Assembly: GCA_020427005.1 (NCBI GenBank)
Contig: JAGQOY010000003.1
Coordinates: forward strand, 44,546 to 108,545
Direction: 5' to 3'
Origin: Planctomycetales bacterium
GTDB taxonomy: Bacteria; Planctomycetota; Planctomycetia; Pirellulales; Pirellulaceae
DNA length: 64,000 bases
Shown here: in pieces, positions 40,032 to 48,808 of the stretch
Layout of the letters: every line of letters starts with the position of its first letter
Numbering within the stretch: the first letter of the stretch is position 1
Position numbers and translations under genes: made by a program
Notes under the pieces: generated by a model
Database searches by the model: none
What the model saw: only the letters and a program-made list of their open reading frames with translations
Told to the model about the DNA's origin: nothing

Positions 40032-40508
40032 ATGGAAAAACAATCCTGCTCCCTCATGCTTAGCGGATTGCAAGCCACAAAACACTTGGCCGGATGCCTT
40101 GCCAAACATATTGATCCCCCATTAGTGATTGCCTTGACCGGTACTCTCGGAACCGGCAAAACTCAGTTCAGCCGGTATTTGGCAAGCGCTCTCGGTGTTC
40201 CCGAAATGGAAGTGACAAGTCCCACCTACGTGTTGCTGCAACGATATCAAGGACGCTTCCCAATCTATCATTTCGATTTCTATCGATTGGAAAACGAGTC
40301 TCAAGTCTGGGATCTGGGAATTGATGAAATTTTCGAGCAGTCTTGCCTAGTATTGATCGAGTGGGCTGATAAGTTCGCTAGCTGTTTGCCCCCCGACTGC
40401 TTGCATCTCAGATTGTGCGCTAGCACAGCTCAAGACCGCACGGCCGAATTAATGGGCAGCGGTCCCCATAGTTCAGCTATTCTGCAAGCGACTCTCGCAA
40501 ACTTTTAG
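40032..40508 (+). CDS. tsaE: tRNA threonylcarbamoyladenosine biosynthesis ATPase TsaE
   Basis: A protein of 158 residues from the ATG at 40032, about the length of E. coli TsaE; the frame is open from a TTG at 39963 and an ATG at 40020 is also possible. The Walker A motif is GTLGTGKTQFSR, followed by TSPTYVLLQRY and the YHFDFYRLE motif that identifies the family, and then LVLIEWADKF. TsaE supports the TsaB-TsaC-TsaD machinery that modifies A37 of ANN-decoding tRNAs. The other tsa genes are not in the window. Confidence 0.93.
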   Translation: MEKQSCSLMLSGLQATKHLAGCLAKHIDPPLVIALTGTLGTGKTQFSRYLASALGVPEMEVTSPTYVLLQRYQGRFPIYHFDFYRLENESQVWDLGIDEIFEQSCLVLIEWADKFASCLPPDCLHLRLCASTAQDRTAELMGSGPHSSAILQATLANF

Positions 40509-40540
40509 TAACCGCCAGGCAAGCACCTGTGGACGATATA

Positions 40541-40606
40541 GTAACCCGAAGCGCCAGAGCGTCAGCGAGGGGCTGGGCACATTCCCTCGCTGACGCTTCG
40601 GGTTAC
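40541..40606. repeat. Large palindrome, REP-like, probably also a terminator
   Basis: The right arm 40584-40606 (23 bp) pairs perfectly with 40541-40553 plus 40562-40571, leaving an unpaired 8-base insert at 40554-40561 in the left arm; the loop is 40572-40583. Five T follow the right arm (40607-40611), so it can end tsaE transcription. The core with GTCAGCGAGGG resembles repeats I recall from Pirellula-group genomes, which is from memory and not verified here. Confidence 0.75.
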
Positions 40607-40797
40607 TTTTTCAGCAGCCTGCTAGTACGAATCGCACCGACATATAGCGTTATTTCAAGGAATTCGTTGATCAAACCAGGAAAACTGCAGACTGACGAGA
40701 AGTCTTCGCGAAATCGTTGCATCTATTTTGAAAACCGCGTCTATAAAACTTGCCCTCCCGAAAATTCGAGAGGGTCGACCGCAACGCTGTCGACGAG

Positions 40798-40861
40798 GGC
40801 GAGTCTACCCGTGTCCGGCATTTTCACGCAACGCGATCGGGGAAGGCGAGTCTACCCGTGT
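40798..40861. repeat. 17-bp direct repeat pair
   Basis: Identical 17-bp copies at 40798-40814 and 40845-40861, 30 bp apart. They lie in non-coding DNA after the palindrome and have no evident function. Confidence 0.7.
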
Positions 40862-41071
40862 GTGGCCTTTTTCCCCGACCCAGCTGGTTTAGAAACCTGG
40901 TTGGTAGGCTGGCCACAGTATGCGTTTCTGCTGGCCGACCACCTCCAAACTCGATGTACATGAAGGCTTTGTAATGCTTTCTTGTACCATGGCTACTTGC
41001 TGTAGTTTTACAATGTCTTCGTGATCGTTCTCTCCCGAGACCTGAAGGCAAGAGAATTCTGAGGTGTGTAG

Positions 41072-41545
41072 ATGAACCGTTGGCTGTTTTGTATGGGGGT
41101 TCGTAAATGTACGCTCCTGTGGCCGGGTATGATCGCGGTCAACCTATTGCTAACCGGCTGCGGCGGTCGCAGTGATCTTGGACAAGTTGCTGGGCGAGTT
41201 ACCTTGGACGGGGCCCCTGTGGAAAACGCGTCCGTCGAATACACGCCCGTATCGGAAGGAAGTCTTGCTACCGGTAGGACTGATGCCAATGGTGAATTCT
41301 CGTTGATGTTTTCCCGGAGCGTCGCCGGGGCTTCCCTAGGTGAGAACATTGTGCGCATTTCTACTTTCGACGTGGCTTACGAAGAAGGGAAAGGGGAGTA
41401 CTCCATTCCCGAGCGCATTCCAGCAAAATACAACCGCAATTCCGAATTGAAAGTCAAGGTTGAGCCAGGACGCAACCGCCACAATTTCGAATTGGAGGGA
41501 GATGGCAGCAAGGTTGTGCAACCGCGGCTACCTCCAGGGGTCTAA
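41072..41545 (+). CDS. Small lipoprotein with carboxypeptidase-regulatory-like fold
   Basis: A 157-residue protein with a GAGG site 5 bp before the ATG. The signal peptide ends in the lipobox LTGC, so the protein is lipid-anchored at Cys of about residue 29. The mature part has the beta-sandwich pattern GQVAGRVTLDGAPVENASVEY of carboxypeptidase regulatory-like/transthyretin-like domains. Planctomycetes often place such a lipoprotein directly before a DUF1559 gene, as here (41 bp gap). The function is unknown; a surface-associated role with its partner is likely. Confidence 0.8.
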   Translation: MNRWLFCMGVRKCTLLWPGMIAVNLLLTGCGGRSDLGQVAGRVTLDGAPVENASVEYTPVSEGSLATGRTDANGEFSLMFSRSVAGASLGENIVRISTFDVAYEEGKGEYSIPERIPAKYNRNSELKVKVEPGRNRHNFELEGDGSKVVQPRLPPGV

Positions 41546-41586
41546 TAGAAGTTCTTCGTTTTTGTATCCCGTTTATAAAAAGAGGC

Positions 41587-42627
41587 ATGACAATGCGCCT
41601 GCGCACTCGTTACTTGAATCGCCCAGCGTTTACGTTGGTCGAGTTGTTGGTGGTCATTGCAATTATCGGAATCCTTGTGGGGCTCTTGTTGCCCGCCGTG
41701 CAAGCTGCCCGTGAGGCAGCCCGAAGAATGAGTTGTTCCAACAATTTAAAACAACTCGGATTGGCTATGCTCAACTACCACGATACGTTTCGTTCCTTTC
41801 CATCCGCACAGTACTACTGCCGTAGTGATATGCAATGTACTGGCTCGCGAAACACCTGGAAGCAAGGTTGGTTTTGGAGCGCCTCGGTATTTCCATTCAT
41901 GGAACAAGGAAATATTTTCAAGAGCTTGAGAATGGATTTGGATATTTTCCATCCGACAAATTCGGCCATTGTCAAGATCAACGTTGCCTCGTTTGCTTGC
42001 CCATCAGATGCATCGCGTCAGGAATTCTCGAGACCTGAAGCAGCAAACCCTGGCAATGGACCCGAGCACGACGTTCAGCTGGCCACGACAAGCTACATTG
42101 TTAATGGAGGGGCGTTCAACAATAGCTTTATTAGCCCTTACGAAACTACCAATGCGTTGTCATCCAATACGACCTATCGGAATGGTGTATTTGGTCGCGA
42201 CTCTTCAATAAAAATTGGGAGTATCACCGATGGTACCTCCAACACGATCATGCTCGGCGAGACAATTTCCTATAATTTTCTTTGGGATCCTGTACTGTAT
42301 GGACGCTATCAGGCTACTCCATCCAAGACCGCCTGCTGCACGCTTGGTGCTGCTCGACATGGCAATCGCCGCCTCAATCCGCCTCTGACTGCCAACAATA
42401 CTGTCAAACGAGAGTCATTTGGTAGCTACCATGTGGGAGGCGCTCAAATGTGTTTTGGTGATGGTTCGGTCCATTTTATTAGCGAAAACATCGATAACTC
42501 GTCGCGCCAAAGTAATGCGACTACGAATTCTGATTTGTACGATCAAGCCAATAATGGCGCGGATTTCCGAACGTTCCAACGGTTGTTCTCAATTAACGAT
42601 TCTTACGTCGTTGGTCCATGGGAATAA
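41587..42627 (+). CDS. DUF1559 protein with pilin-like N-terminus
   Basis: A 346-residue protein. Its N-terminus has a type IV pilin/pseudopilin-like processing and helix segment (FTLVELLVVIAIIGILV) followed by the characteristic AAREAARRMSC and NNLKQLGLA motifs, and its C-terminus has the H-x9-DG segment (HVGGAQMCFGDGS). This family is greatly expanded in planctomycetes and is thought to be exported and assembled with type II secretion/pilin-like machinery. Either ATG (41587 or 41593) is possible; the second has an AGAGG site at a better distance. It follows the lipoprotein in one probable operon. Confidence 0.93.
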   Translation: MTMRLRTRYLNRPAFTLVELLVVIAIIGILVGLLLPAVQAAREAARRMSCSNNLKQLGLAMLNYHDTFRSFPSAQYYCRSDMQCTGSRNTWKQGWFWSASVFPFMEQGNIFKSLRMDLDIFHPTNSAIVKINVASFACPSDASRQEFSRPEAANPGNGPEHDVQLATTSYIVNGGAFNNSFISPYETTNALSSNTTYRNGVFGRDSSIKIGSITDGTSNTIMLGETISYNFLWDPVLYGRYQATPSKTACCTLGAARHGNRRLNPPLTANNTVKRESFGSYHVGGAQMCFGDGSVHFISENIDNSSRQSNATTNSDLYDQANNGADFRTFQRLFSINDSYVVGPWE

Positions 42628-42956
42628 GCCAAAGGCAAACTTAGTAATTCGACCTATTCGTCTACTCCCCAAATTCCTGGGCCATTGGCTATTTCAATTG
42701 TTTGGTAATTCATACTTGGACCTCGTGCCCCGACCATGAAAATGGTTGGGGCTCTTTCTGAAACCAAGCCAGTCCAGCCAAGTCCACCTAGACCGCGTCA
42801 CGCGCGGGGACTCGAATTACCCTTGGGAACTTGTCCACGCTGTGGATTGCCCTCGCTCGCGTGATGCATTTGGTTTGAGGCAAGTGGGCGCATGATGGAA
42901 GCAGTAAGTATTATCGTAGAGCACCGCTGAATCGGTAACTGGTGAGACACCAGACA
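42628..42956. other. Convergent intergenic region
   Basis: About 330 bp between convergent genes with no gene. A terminator hairpin sits at 42727-42757. Further right there are only short GC-rich inverted segments (for example around 42793-42807) of no clear meaning. Confidence 0.5.
42727..42757 (+). terminator. Terminator of the DUF1559 operon
   Basis: An 11-bp stem with one G-T pair (42727-42737 with 42742-42752), a GAAA tetraloop and a short T-rich tail. It ends the lipoprotein/DUF1559 transcript about 100 bp after the stop. Confidence 0.75.
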
Positions 42957-44021
42957 CTAGGCGACGGTCAAAACAAAGACTGTAGACGATCCGCAGATGG
43001 CGATTTGTCGATTCGATGGCGAAAACTCGATGTGATAACCAAGCCTACAATCTTCGGTTATTGCGGGTAGTGGTTTTCGGTGAATGAGCTTGCGGTGAAC
43101 GATATCGATCACTAGCAATTCAATTCTATCTGTTTGACTCACTGCTAGTTTTCCAATCAAAGCCGCCAAGGTGCACCCATTTGAAGAGATGGCCATATTG
43201 AATACAGAACTATTGCAGTTCGAAAGTTCCAATAGGGCTCTATTACGAGCGCTGAGGAAGGAAGATTTTCGAAAGACGATTGATTTGCCGTCACAGACGT
43301 CAAGATACTGGTAGCGATACCCGGGACGTTGAATTACGAACTCGCGGCATCCCAACATTTGCTGCCAAATCCACTTGCGATTCTGCACATCGTAAACAAC
43401 AACTCCTCTCGGGTCACTGTCTCCCCAATCACCACTATAATCTCTGTATATCATACTCAGACGATCCTGGTTGAGCGTAACTCCTTCGATACACATAGGC
43501 TGATCAATGAGTTCGCGTAAGACCCAATGCTCAATTCCTTGCTCTTCGTCCCAGGCATTGACCTCGATTTGCACAAATAACTCTTCAATCTCCGCCGTTA
43601 CTAAATCGATCAGCCACAAATGCTTTCCATCGTCCGATAACATCGCCTGTTTTCCTGACTGAAAACATGGATATCCAATTTTCACGGCACTTCCATAGGG
43701 AAATCGATAGCCCTGGATTCGCCGTTCATCCACGTTAACGCCTAATACCCAGTCGCCAGCTATGGCAACCCGCAATCCCTTATCAAAGCTCATGGGTTGG
43801 GCAAGCGGATCCATTCTCACCAATGACTTTCCCGAAGCTGAATCCCACAGATTCAACCAGCCACATCGATCGACACCAGCTATAAATCTACTGTCGATAA
43901 AGCAAGCCGCCGGTCTTTGCTTTCCAAGGCGTCCCAAAGCAGGCACTAGAATGCTCTCACCGGAGAGTGTGAGGGCTGCTAAGCTGGGCCCCTGACATTC
44001 GATCCATCCCAAGTCATCCAT
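42957..44021 (-). CDS. Cytoplasmic beta-propeller-like hypothetical protein
   Basis: A 354-residue protein without a signal peptide. Repeated segments of the type GWLNLWDSASGKSLVRMD and HLWLIDLVTAEIEE look like WD40/PQQ-like propeller blades, so a six- or seven-bladed binding scaffold is likely. I recognise no catalytic residues. It lies just left of the conflict-type operon and points away from it, so it may be either its border or a partner; the sequence does not decide this. Confidence 0.6.
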   Translation of the reverse strand: MDDLGWIECQGPSLAALTLSGESILVPALGRLGKQRPAACFIDSRFIAGVDRCGWLNLWDSASGKSLVRMDPLAQPMSFDKGLRVAIAGDWVLGVNVDERRIQGYRFPYGSAVKIGYPCFQSGKQAMLSDDGKHLWLIDLVTAEIEELFVQIEVNAWDEEQGIEHWVLRELIDQPMCIEGVTLNQDRLSMIYRDYSGDWGDSDPRGVVVYDVQNRKWIWQQMLGCREFVIQRPGYRYQYLDVCDGKSIVFRKSSFLSARNRALLELSNCNSSVFNMAISSNGCTLAALIGKLAVSQTDRIELLVIDIVHRKLIHRKPLPAITEDCRLGYHIEFSPSNRQIAICGSSTVFVLTVA

Positions 44022-44563
44022 TGCAAAACCTCGATCAAACAGATTGTCAGCTATGCACTATCCCACCATGGATGCTACCAGTAACCCAGCTACGGAACCC
44101 AGGTTCAGTGCCAACTCCGGCGCAAGTACTAAACGCAATCCTACAAGCTGTTGTGACAAGGAAAACATCAAAGAGTCCTCAAAAAGACTGTTGCCGCAGG
44201 TGATCTAGGCGTAAGCGGACAAGACTGTATTTCCTCTTAAGACTGAAAGTTCTTGCGCTGTCACAATTCCACTAGCTCGGCGTTAACTAGTATTAGGATA
44301 AACGACATATTCATTAGATAGGACACCGCGTTCAAAATAGGGCACTATGATCCAAGCCAGCAGGAACCATGCAAGATTTGGGTACTAGAAACATAGCTGG
44401 CCTTAGTTTCAAGATCGCGATACCAAAATAGTAACTACAAACTGATACATCAAGGTAAAATGGGAGATGTTTGTTTTTTGACATCGAGTTTATTTTTGGC
44501 CATCATAGATGGCCAAAATTGACTCCCAAAATCCATCTATGCTCGACCGGACTCCCAAAACCA
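44022..44563. other. Intergenic region before the GTPase/kinase operon
   Basis: About 540 bp of AT-rich sequence between divergent transcripts. The right end holds a promoter and palindromic operator candidate (44478-44518). An 11-bp motif GACTCCCAAAA occurs twice (44521 and 44550) just before the operon start. The rest shows no gene. Confidence 0.45.
44478..44518 (+). promoter_or_regulatory. Promoter with overlapping perfect palindrome
   Basis: TTGACA (44478-44483), a 17-bp spacer and CATCAT (44501-44506) match a sigma-70-type promoter. A perfect 10-bp inverted repeat (TTTTGGCCAT at 44494-44503 and its complement at 44509-44518, 5-base centre) covers the -10 box and the start site. The proposed mRNA would start near 44513, giving a leader of about 50 bases before the ATG at 44564. 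An operator for a repressor is the simplest reading; no T run follows, so it is not a terminator. Confidence 0.55.
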
Positions 44564-46204
44564 ATGGTTACTCTGGACCTTTGCCAATTTGTTTACTTTA
44601 GAGCTGATGCTCAAACGCCTGGAATTGAGAAGCCAGGATTTCAATTCGTATGGTTAAGCCAAACTCTCGAACCATCGCTCTTGAGACGCGAAGCGGCGAA
44701 TCGAATGCATTTTGATGAGCGGTCACCAGTAAGACAGAAGAAGGTCTTCTTTGGTCTGAGCGACGGAAGCGCTGTCGTGAGTTGCGCCACTAGATCGGAC
44801 CAACCCGGATCGGACAACCGTACGGGCGATTACTTCCATCATGGCTACGTTGTTTCGCCTCGTGATTTTGAAGCAATTGCAAACGATCCTTTTCTGCTGT
44901 TTGACAAGCTCCAATTTTGGAATTGTCCGGAAGATGCGGTTGATGCCAAAATAGATTCCAACCTCCCGAATGTGACTGTTGCATTACCGGAACCTGGTTT
45001 TGCAAATTTTCAGCCACTTCACCTGGAGGGATTCGATCCTGCCGACAGCATCTTAGCCCACCTGCTCGGTTTTTCCCTTGACGCGCTGACCCAACGGAAA
45101 GCAATTAGCGTTGTCGGTCCTCAGGAATTGATCATGCAATTCGGTCGCATGCTCTGGGCAACAATGCCCCTCGCAAAGCGACGAGAATGCTGGTTTGACA
45201 CAGATGCAACTGGCAACCAAGCACATAATCTTCCATGCTGGCTTATGGGGTTACCCAAGACGCCTGGCGGATTCGGCTTAACTCTTATTGACCTGGAGGC
45301 TAAGCAATTACGTTTTCAGAGAAAAGACGTCGAGCAATTGAATCCCTATCAGGCCTGGCTGAAATCATGCTTTGAGCGTCGGCATAGTCCCAACGCAACT
45401 GAGGTTCAAGCAGCGTGGCAAATATCGTCATTACTAACTGGGCAAAAATCGATACCATTTGCATCCTGTCCAACAATTGCTTCGCTAGCCGAACTACTCT
45501 GGTCTGCTGACCCGGCTCGGGCCAATCGAGAATATGAAAAGCAATTGAGCACTGTCATCGGTCAAACACTTGCCCAGCGATGTGCCAAATCATTAGCCGC
45601 TAGCGAAGATGCGAACGAGCGCCTGCAATCCATGCAAGGAAATTGGCAGATAATAAGAATTGTGGATGCACTTTGGAACAGCTACCTTCGTTCGCCACGA
45701 GATATTTCAGCTAATGAGATAATGCAATTGCAGGGGTTCATTGACAAGCATCAAACAATAGCTGGTTTGTTAGCACCTTTTTACCTCGCGTTCACCTCCC
45801 AAAAAGATATTTCTGGACATTTGACTTCGTTCTCCCGCTCGCAATATGACTTGTTTACTCAGTGCATGTTTGATGCGGAGTTGATTTCATTCGAGTCTAT
45901 GTTCGTCCAAAGCTACGCTGAAACACTCGTCGAGAATGCATTGAAATACAACGCGATACGTCGGTCAAATATTCAGTCGGTGCGAACTTTACTCAAAAGA
46001 CATGGTTTCGAAGAATTGATGGAGTATGTATTGAATAACTTTGAGAAAAGCTCTCCTCGGACAACTAAGAGCCGACCCTTGGCGTCTGAGACAGATGCTA
46101 CGAATCTGCCCAAACTAGTTCGGAATGTCCAACAGGATCGAAAATCAAGTTCGCATGAAGGCTCACTGATATCGCGATTAAGTCGATGGTTCCGAGGCGA
46201 CTAA
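44564..46204 (+). CDS. GAP1-like GTPase-associated protein
   Basis: A protein of 546 residues from the ATG at 44564; a TTG at 44471 would add 31 residues that overlap the operator palindrome. The start LDLCQFVYFRAD, the central GDYFHHGYVVSP and the later AKRRECWFDTDATG match, as far as I can judge by eye, the N-terminal and middle parts of the GTPase-associated protein 1 (GAP1) family found next to DO-type GTPases in bacterial conflict systems. The C-terminal half is helical. It probably forms a complex with the GTPase encoded next, 124 bp downstream of its stop. It is the first gene of a seven-gene operon. Confidence 0.55.
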   Translation: MVTLDLCQFVYFRADAQTPGIEKPGFQFVWLSQTLEPSLLRREAANRMHFDERSPVRQKKVFFGLSDGSAVVSCATRSDQPGSDNRTGDYFHHGYVVSPRDFEAIANDPFLLFDKLQFWNCPEDAVDAKIDSNLPNVTVALPEPGFANFQPLHLEGFDPADSILAHLLGFSLDALTQRKAISVVGPQELIMQFGRMLWATMPLAKRRECWFDTDATGNQAHNLPCWLMGLPKTPGGFGLTLIDLEAKQLRFQRKDVEQLNPYQAWLKSCFERRHSPNATEVQAAWQISSLLTGQKSIPFASCPTIASLAELLWSADPARANREYEKQLSTVIGQTLAQRCAKSLAASEDANERLQSMQGNWQIIRIVDALWNSYLRSPRDISANEIMQLQGFIDKHQTIAGLLAPFYLAFTSQKDISGHLTSFSRSQYDLFTQCMFDAELISFESMFVQSYAETLVENALKYNAIRRSNIQSVRTLLKRHGFEELMEYVLNNFEKSSPRTTKSRPLASETDATNLPKLVRNVQQDRKSSSHEGSLISRLSRWFRGD

Positions 46205-46328
46205 GCGGCAGACGAGGATTTGTGTGGCAGAGCCCCGGGACAGGGGCACGGCTGCAACAATTCAGTTTCATCCCATCATTTCAGTTAATGCTTTTGAACA
46301 TTGTCACACCATAAGTGCAGGGAATTCC

Positions 46329-47348
46329 ATGCTTTGTCCATTTTGCCTGAAACAAACTGAGTTCATTCGCAAACAAGAGGAACGTGGCGGCAATGCTAAT
46401 CAGCGAGGTCGAGTAATGGAATATATGGCATGTCCGTCATGTGAATCGGAAGTACCTCGAATGTACATCAATAACTACGAAGCCTGTCCACCGGCCATCG
46501 TATCTGCCGTAGGTTTTCCCAATCATGGGAAATCCGTTTACCTATCATCTCTATTCCGACTCATGCGTTCCCCGGAGTTAGATCGACGCTGGCGAGGCTA
46601 TGTAACTTGGCCGGTAAACCAAGGAAGTTTGGACAGAATCAAGGCGGCCATTCGAGAAATTGACGATCGAAGGCTACCGAGTGCAACGCCACGTGTATTT
46701 CCAACTCCGACCCTTATGCAAGTAAAAAACCTTCCCGATACTTTGGATCGTACACTAATCATGTACGACACCGCAGGTGAAACATTCCGTGATGGAAATG
46801 ATATCGGGCAATACGCTGATTTTGTGGCACGTGCCGAGACTGTGCTTTTTTTTGTCAGTCTGAGTGACCTCTCAAAGGAGAACAGACCTGAGGAACTCCG
46901 CGACCTGCTAGAAACTTATGTGATGGGAGTAGAAAATCTGGGAACGACTCGAAAGACTCAGTCGCTTTGCGTTGTGCTGACCAAGGCAGATGAGTATGCA
47001 GAGCAGTTCGGAAGCAAATGGCCATTCCCGGAAACTGCGTTGTTTTTGCCGCCTGGCGAAGAGGCCTATTTGCGCCCTAATGATGTCTATGCCATTTCGC
47101 GAAAGCTGCGAAATTTCTTTGACAGTGCACTGAATGCCGAAGCATTCTTGACTAAGGCAGATGATTTCTTTTCTTCTGTTAGGTTTACATATGTTAGCGC
47201 TCTTGGAGAGCGACCTACGCTTGACAATCGGCTGGAATCTGATGCTAGGCATTGCCGCTTGCTAGATCCGATACTTTATGTCATGCGGGGAGATGCCCAT
47301 GCCAAACAAACTCCGATCGGGAAAATCTGGGAGTGGCTAGGGCGATAG
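46329..47348 (+). CDS. Zinc-ribbon GTPase (DO-GTPase type)
   Basis: A protein of 339 residues from the ATG at 46329 (AGGGA 5 bp upstream); a GTG at 46224 is in frame. An N-terminal zinc ribbon (Cys3/Cys6 and Cys35/Cys38) precedes a TRAFAC-type GTPase domain with P-loop GFPNHGKS (residues 62-69), G3 DTAGE (147-151) and G4 TKAD (about 218-221). The domain order and the CPxC ribbon match the DO-GTPase families of conflict systems. It lies between a GAP1-like gene and a membrane/zinc-ribbon gene, which suggests it is the nucleotide-dependent switch of the locus. Confidence 0.75.
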   Translation: MLCPFCLKQTEFIRKQEERGGNANQRGRVMEYMACPSCESEVPRMYINNYEACPPAIVSAVGFPNHGKSVYLSSLFRLMRSPELDRRWRGYVTWPVNQGSLDRIKAAIREIDDRRLPSATPRVFPTPTLMQVKNLPDTLDRTLIMYDTAGETFRDGNDIGQYADFVARAETVLFFVSLSDLSKENRPEELRDLLETYVMGVENLGTTRKTQSLCVVLTKADEYAEQFGSKWPFPETALFLPPGEEAYLRPNDVYAISRKLRNFFDSALNAEAFLTKADDFFSSVRFTYVSALGERPTLDNRLESDARHCRLLDPILYVMRGDAHAKQTPIGKIWEWLGR

Positions 47349-47404
47349 CCTAGGTTGGTATGGATTTTTTTGCGGTCACCGTTTGTTAGATTCTTCGAGG
47401 ACAT

Positions 47405-48808
47405 ATGAGTCGCTTACCCTCTTCGATTATGGAGCATCACGCGATCGTATGGCGCGAACTTTTGCATCATGGATTTGTGGACCATGAATATCGTACGGCG
47501 CTGGAATCAATTGTAGAAAACGATCGATCGGGCCTTTTAGGGGGCATCATTGGGGCGCTGAATGGATTCGTAGGAAGTATCGGAATTGTGCTCACACTTC
47601 TGATACCTGCTGCATGGACGCGATTGTTTGGCAACTTGATGTTGTACATTGATGCCTCTCCCGACGAGGCGATTCTGAATTCCATTGAACAGTCTCGGAA
47701 AATCTTTGAACTGGCAATACCGGGATTTTATGTTCTTGCTTCGACCTCTAGTGCTACCCTCTTCTATTTCGCGTCGAGGGCGAGATGGAAAAACATTTTT
47801 CGTTCTATGTTCTCGGGAGTGGCTGTAATGTTTGGTGCGCCGCTCATAGGGGCCGTTGCCTTCGCACAAATATTCGTAGTGCTCGCGATCGCAACTGCGA
47901 TCGGTACAAGGATTTTGAATGTCGCCGTTGACCAGCTGTCCTCGCTTACCTTTTCGATGAGTTGGTCCTATGTCTACTGGGTCGGACTGATCGTCTGGAT
48001 TTTTTTAGTTGCTGCAATCGTTATTGGAAACTTGAGGGATGCTTTTAAGCAGTCCTACGATTCGTGGCGAGACACAGCAAGGAAATATGGGATTTGGTGG
48101 GCAAGGCGTCCAACATTTCAAGTTCTTGAGAATACACTCAACTATGTTGGCAATGATGCACTTCGCCAAGGCATTGACAAGGCTTCTCGTTCGCCGCCAG
48201 GATCGTTGGATCCGCTACGCGTCGTAGAGAGTCTTTCGTCTTCGTTGCTAGTTGATCGAGTGACAGCACGACACCGATGCGCCCGATTAGGAGGGATGGT
48301 GGTAACGCAGCTGGCAAACAGCAGAGACCAGCAGCTCGCAATCGCGCTGTTAACGCAAATCAGCCAAACCACCATAAAAAATCTCTCTCGTGGACGATAC
48401 TTTTGCCAGAAATGCGTAACTCTTGTTCAGAGTCAAACAGTGAAAGTACGGAACAAAACGTTTACTTTTTGGGGATGTCGGTCATGCGGCCAAGGTCATA
48501 AAGTACTCAAGCTTGCAGGCCCATTGGTAGGCGTAATAGATCCCCTGGGTAGCGAAAAGTTTTCGCAGGATAGGGATTTGTATCAATGGAACTACTCGCT
48601 TCTTGGAGTTATCGGCGATATCGATAGATTTGAAGTTCGAAGTGGCAGCGATGAAGATCTGGAACGGTTTCTGATTGACCTGTCCAATGACCACGATAAG
48701 GTAAGGCACGAAATGTATCGGCGCTCACCACTTTGGATACAGATCGGATCGGTGTCCACCAACACCCTTAGCATGGCGCGTGAAATGTTTGGACAGGTGA
48801 AGAAGTGA
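47405..48808 (+). CDS. Four-helix membrane protein with zinc ribbon
   Basis: A 467-residue protein of unknown function. It has about four hydrophobic helices in its first half (roughly residues 38-75, 98-122, 138-165 and 185-210) and a cytoplasmic C-terminal half with a zinc ribbon of two Cys pairs (about Cys334/Cys337 and Cys358/Cys361). The soluble part may bind a partner or nucleic acid through the ribbon. It starts 56 bp after the GTPase stop and overlaps the next gene by 4 bp. It could anchor the GTPase complex to the membrane, which is inference from context. Confidence 0.7.
   Translation: MSRLPSSIMEHHAIVWRELLHHGFVDHEYRTALESIVENDRSGLLGGIIGALNGFVGSIGIVLTLLIPAAWTRLFGNLMLYIDASPDEAILNSIEQSRKIFELAIPGFYVLASTSSATLFYFASRARWKNIFRSMFSGVAVMFGAPLIGAVAFAQIFVVLAIATAIGTRILNVAVDQLSSLTFSMSWSYVYWVGLIVWIFLVAAIVIGNLRDAFKQSYDSWRDTARKYGIWWARRPTFQVLENTLNYVGNDALRQGIDKASRSPPGSLDPLRVVESLSSSLLVDRVTARHRCARLGGMVVTQLANSRDQQLAIALLTQISQTTIKNLSRGRYFCQKCVTLVQSQTVKVRNKTFTFWGCRSCGQGHKVLKLAGPLVGVIDPLGSEKFSQDRDLYQWNYSLLGVIGDIDRFEVRSGSDEDLERFLIDLSNDHDKVRHEMYRRSPLWIQIGSVSTNTLSMAREMFGQVKK

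Larger units (their letters stand above)
40509..41071. other. Repeat-rich non-coding stretch after tsaE
   Basis: This 563-bp stretch has no convincing gene: the open frame at 40529-40963 runs across palindromes and has no recognisable content. It holds a large palindrome (40541-40606), a smaller imperfect hairpin at about 40753-40774, and a 17-bp direct repeat (40798-40814 and 40845-40861). Together they look like decayed mobile or REP-like sequence. Confidence 0.5.

Noticed and set aside
39410..40159. 249-codon minus-strand frame across the end of the M16 gene and start of tsaE
   Set aside because: Mirror frame of the two well-supported plus-strand genes.
40529..40963. 144-codon plus-strand frame after tsaE
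   Set aside because: It starts before the large palindrome and reads through it, which real genes rarely do; content is not protein-like.
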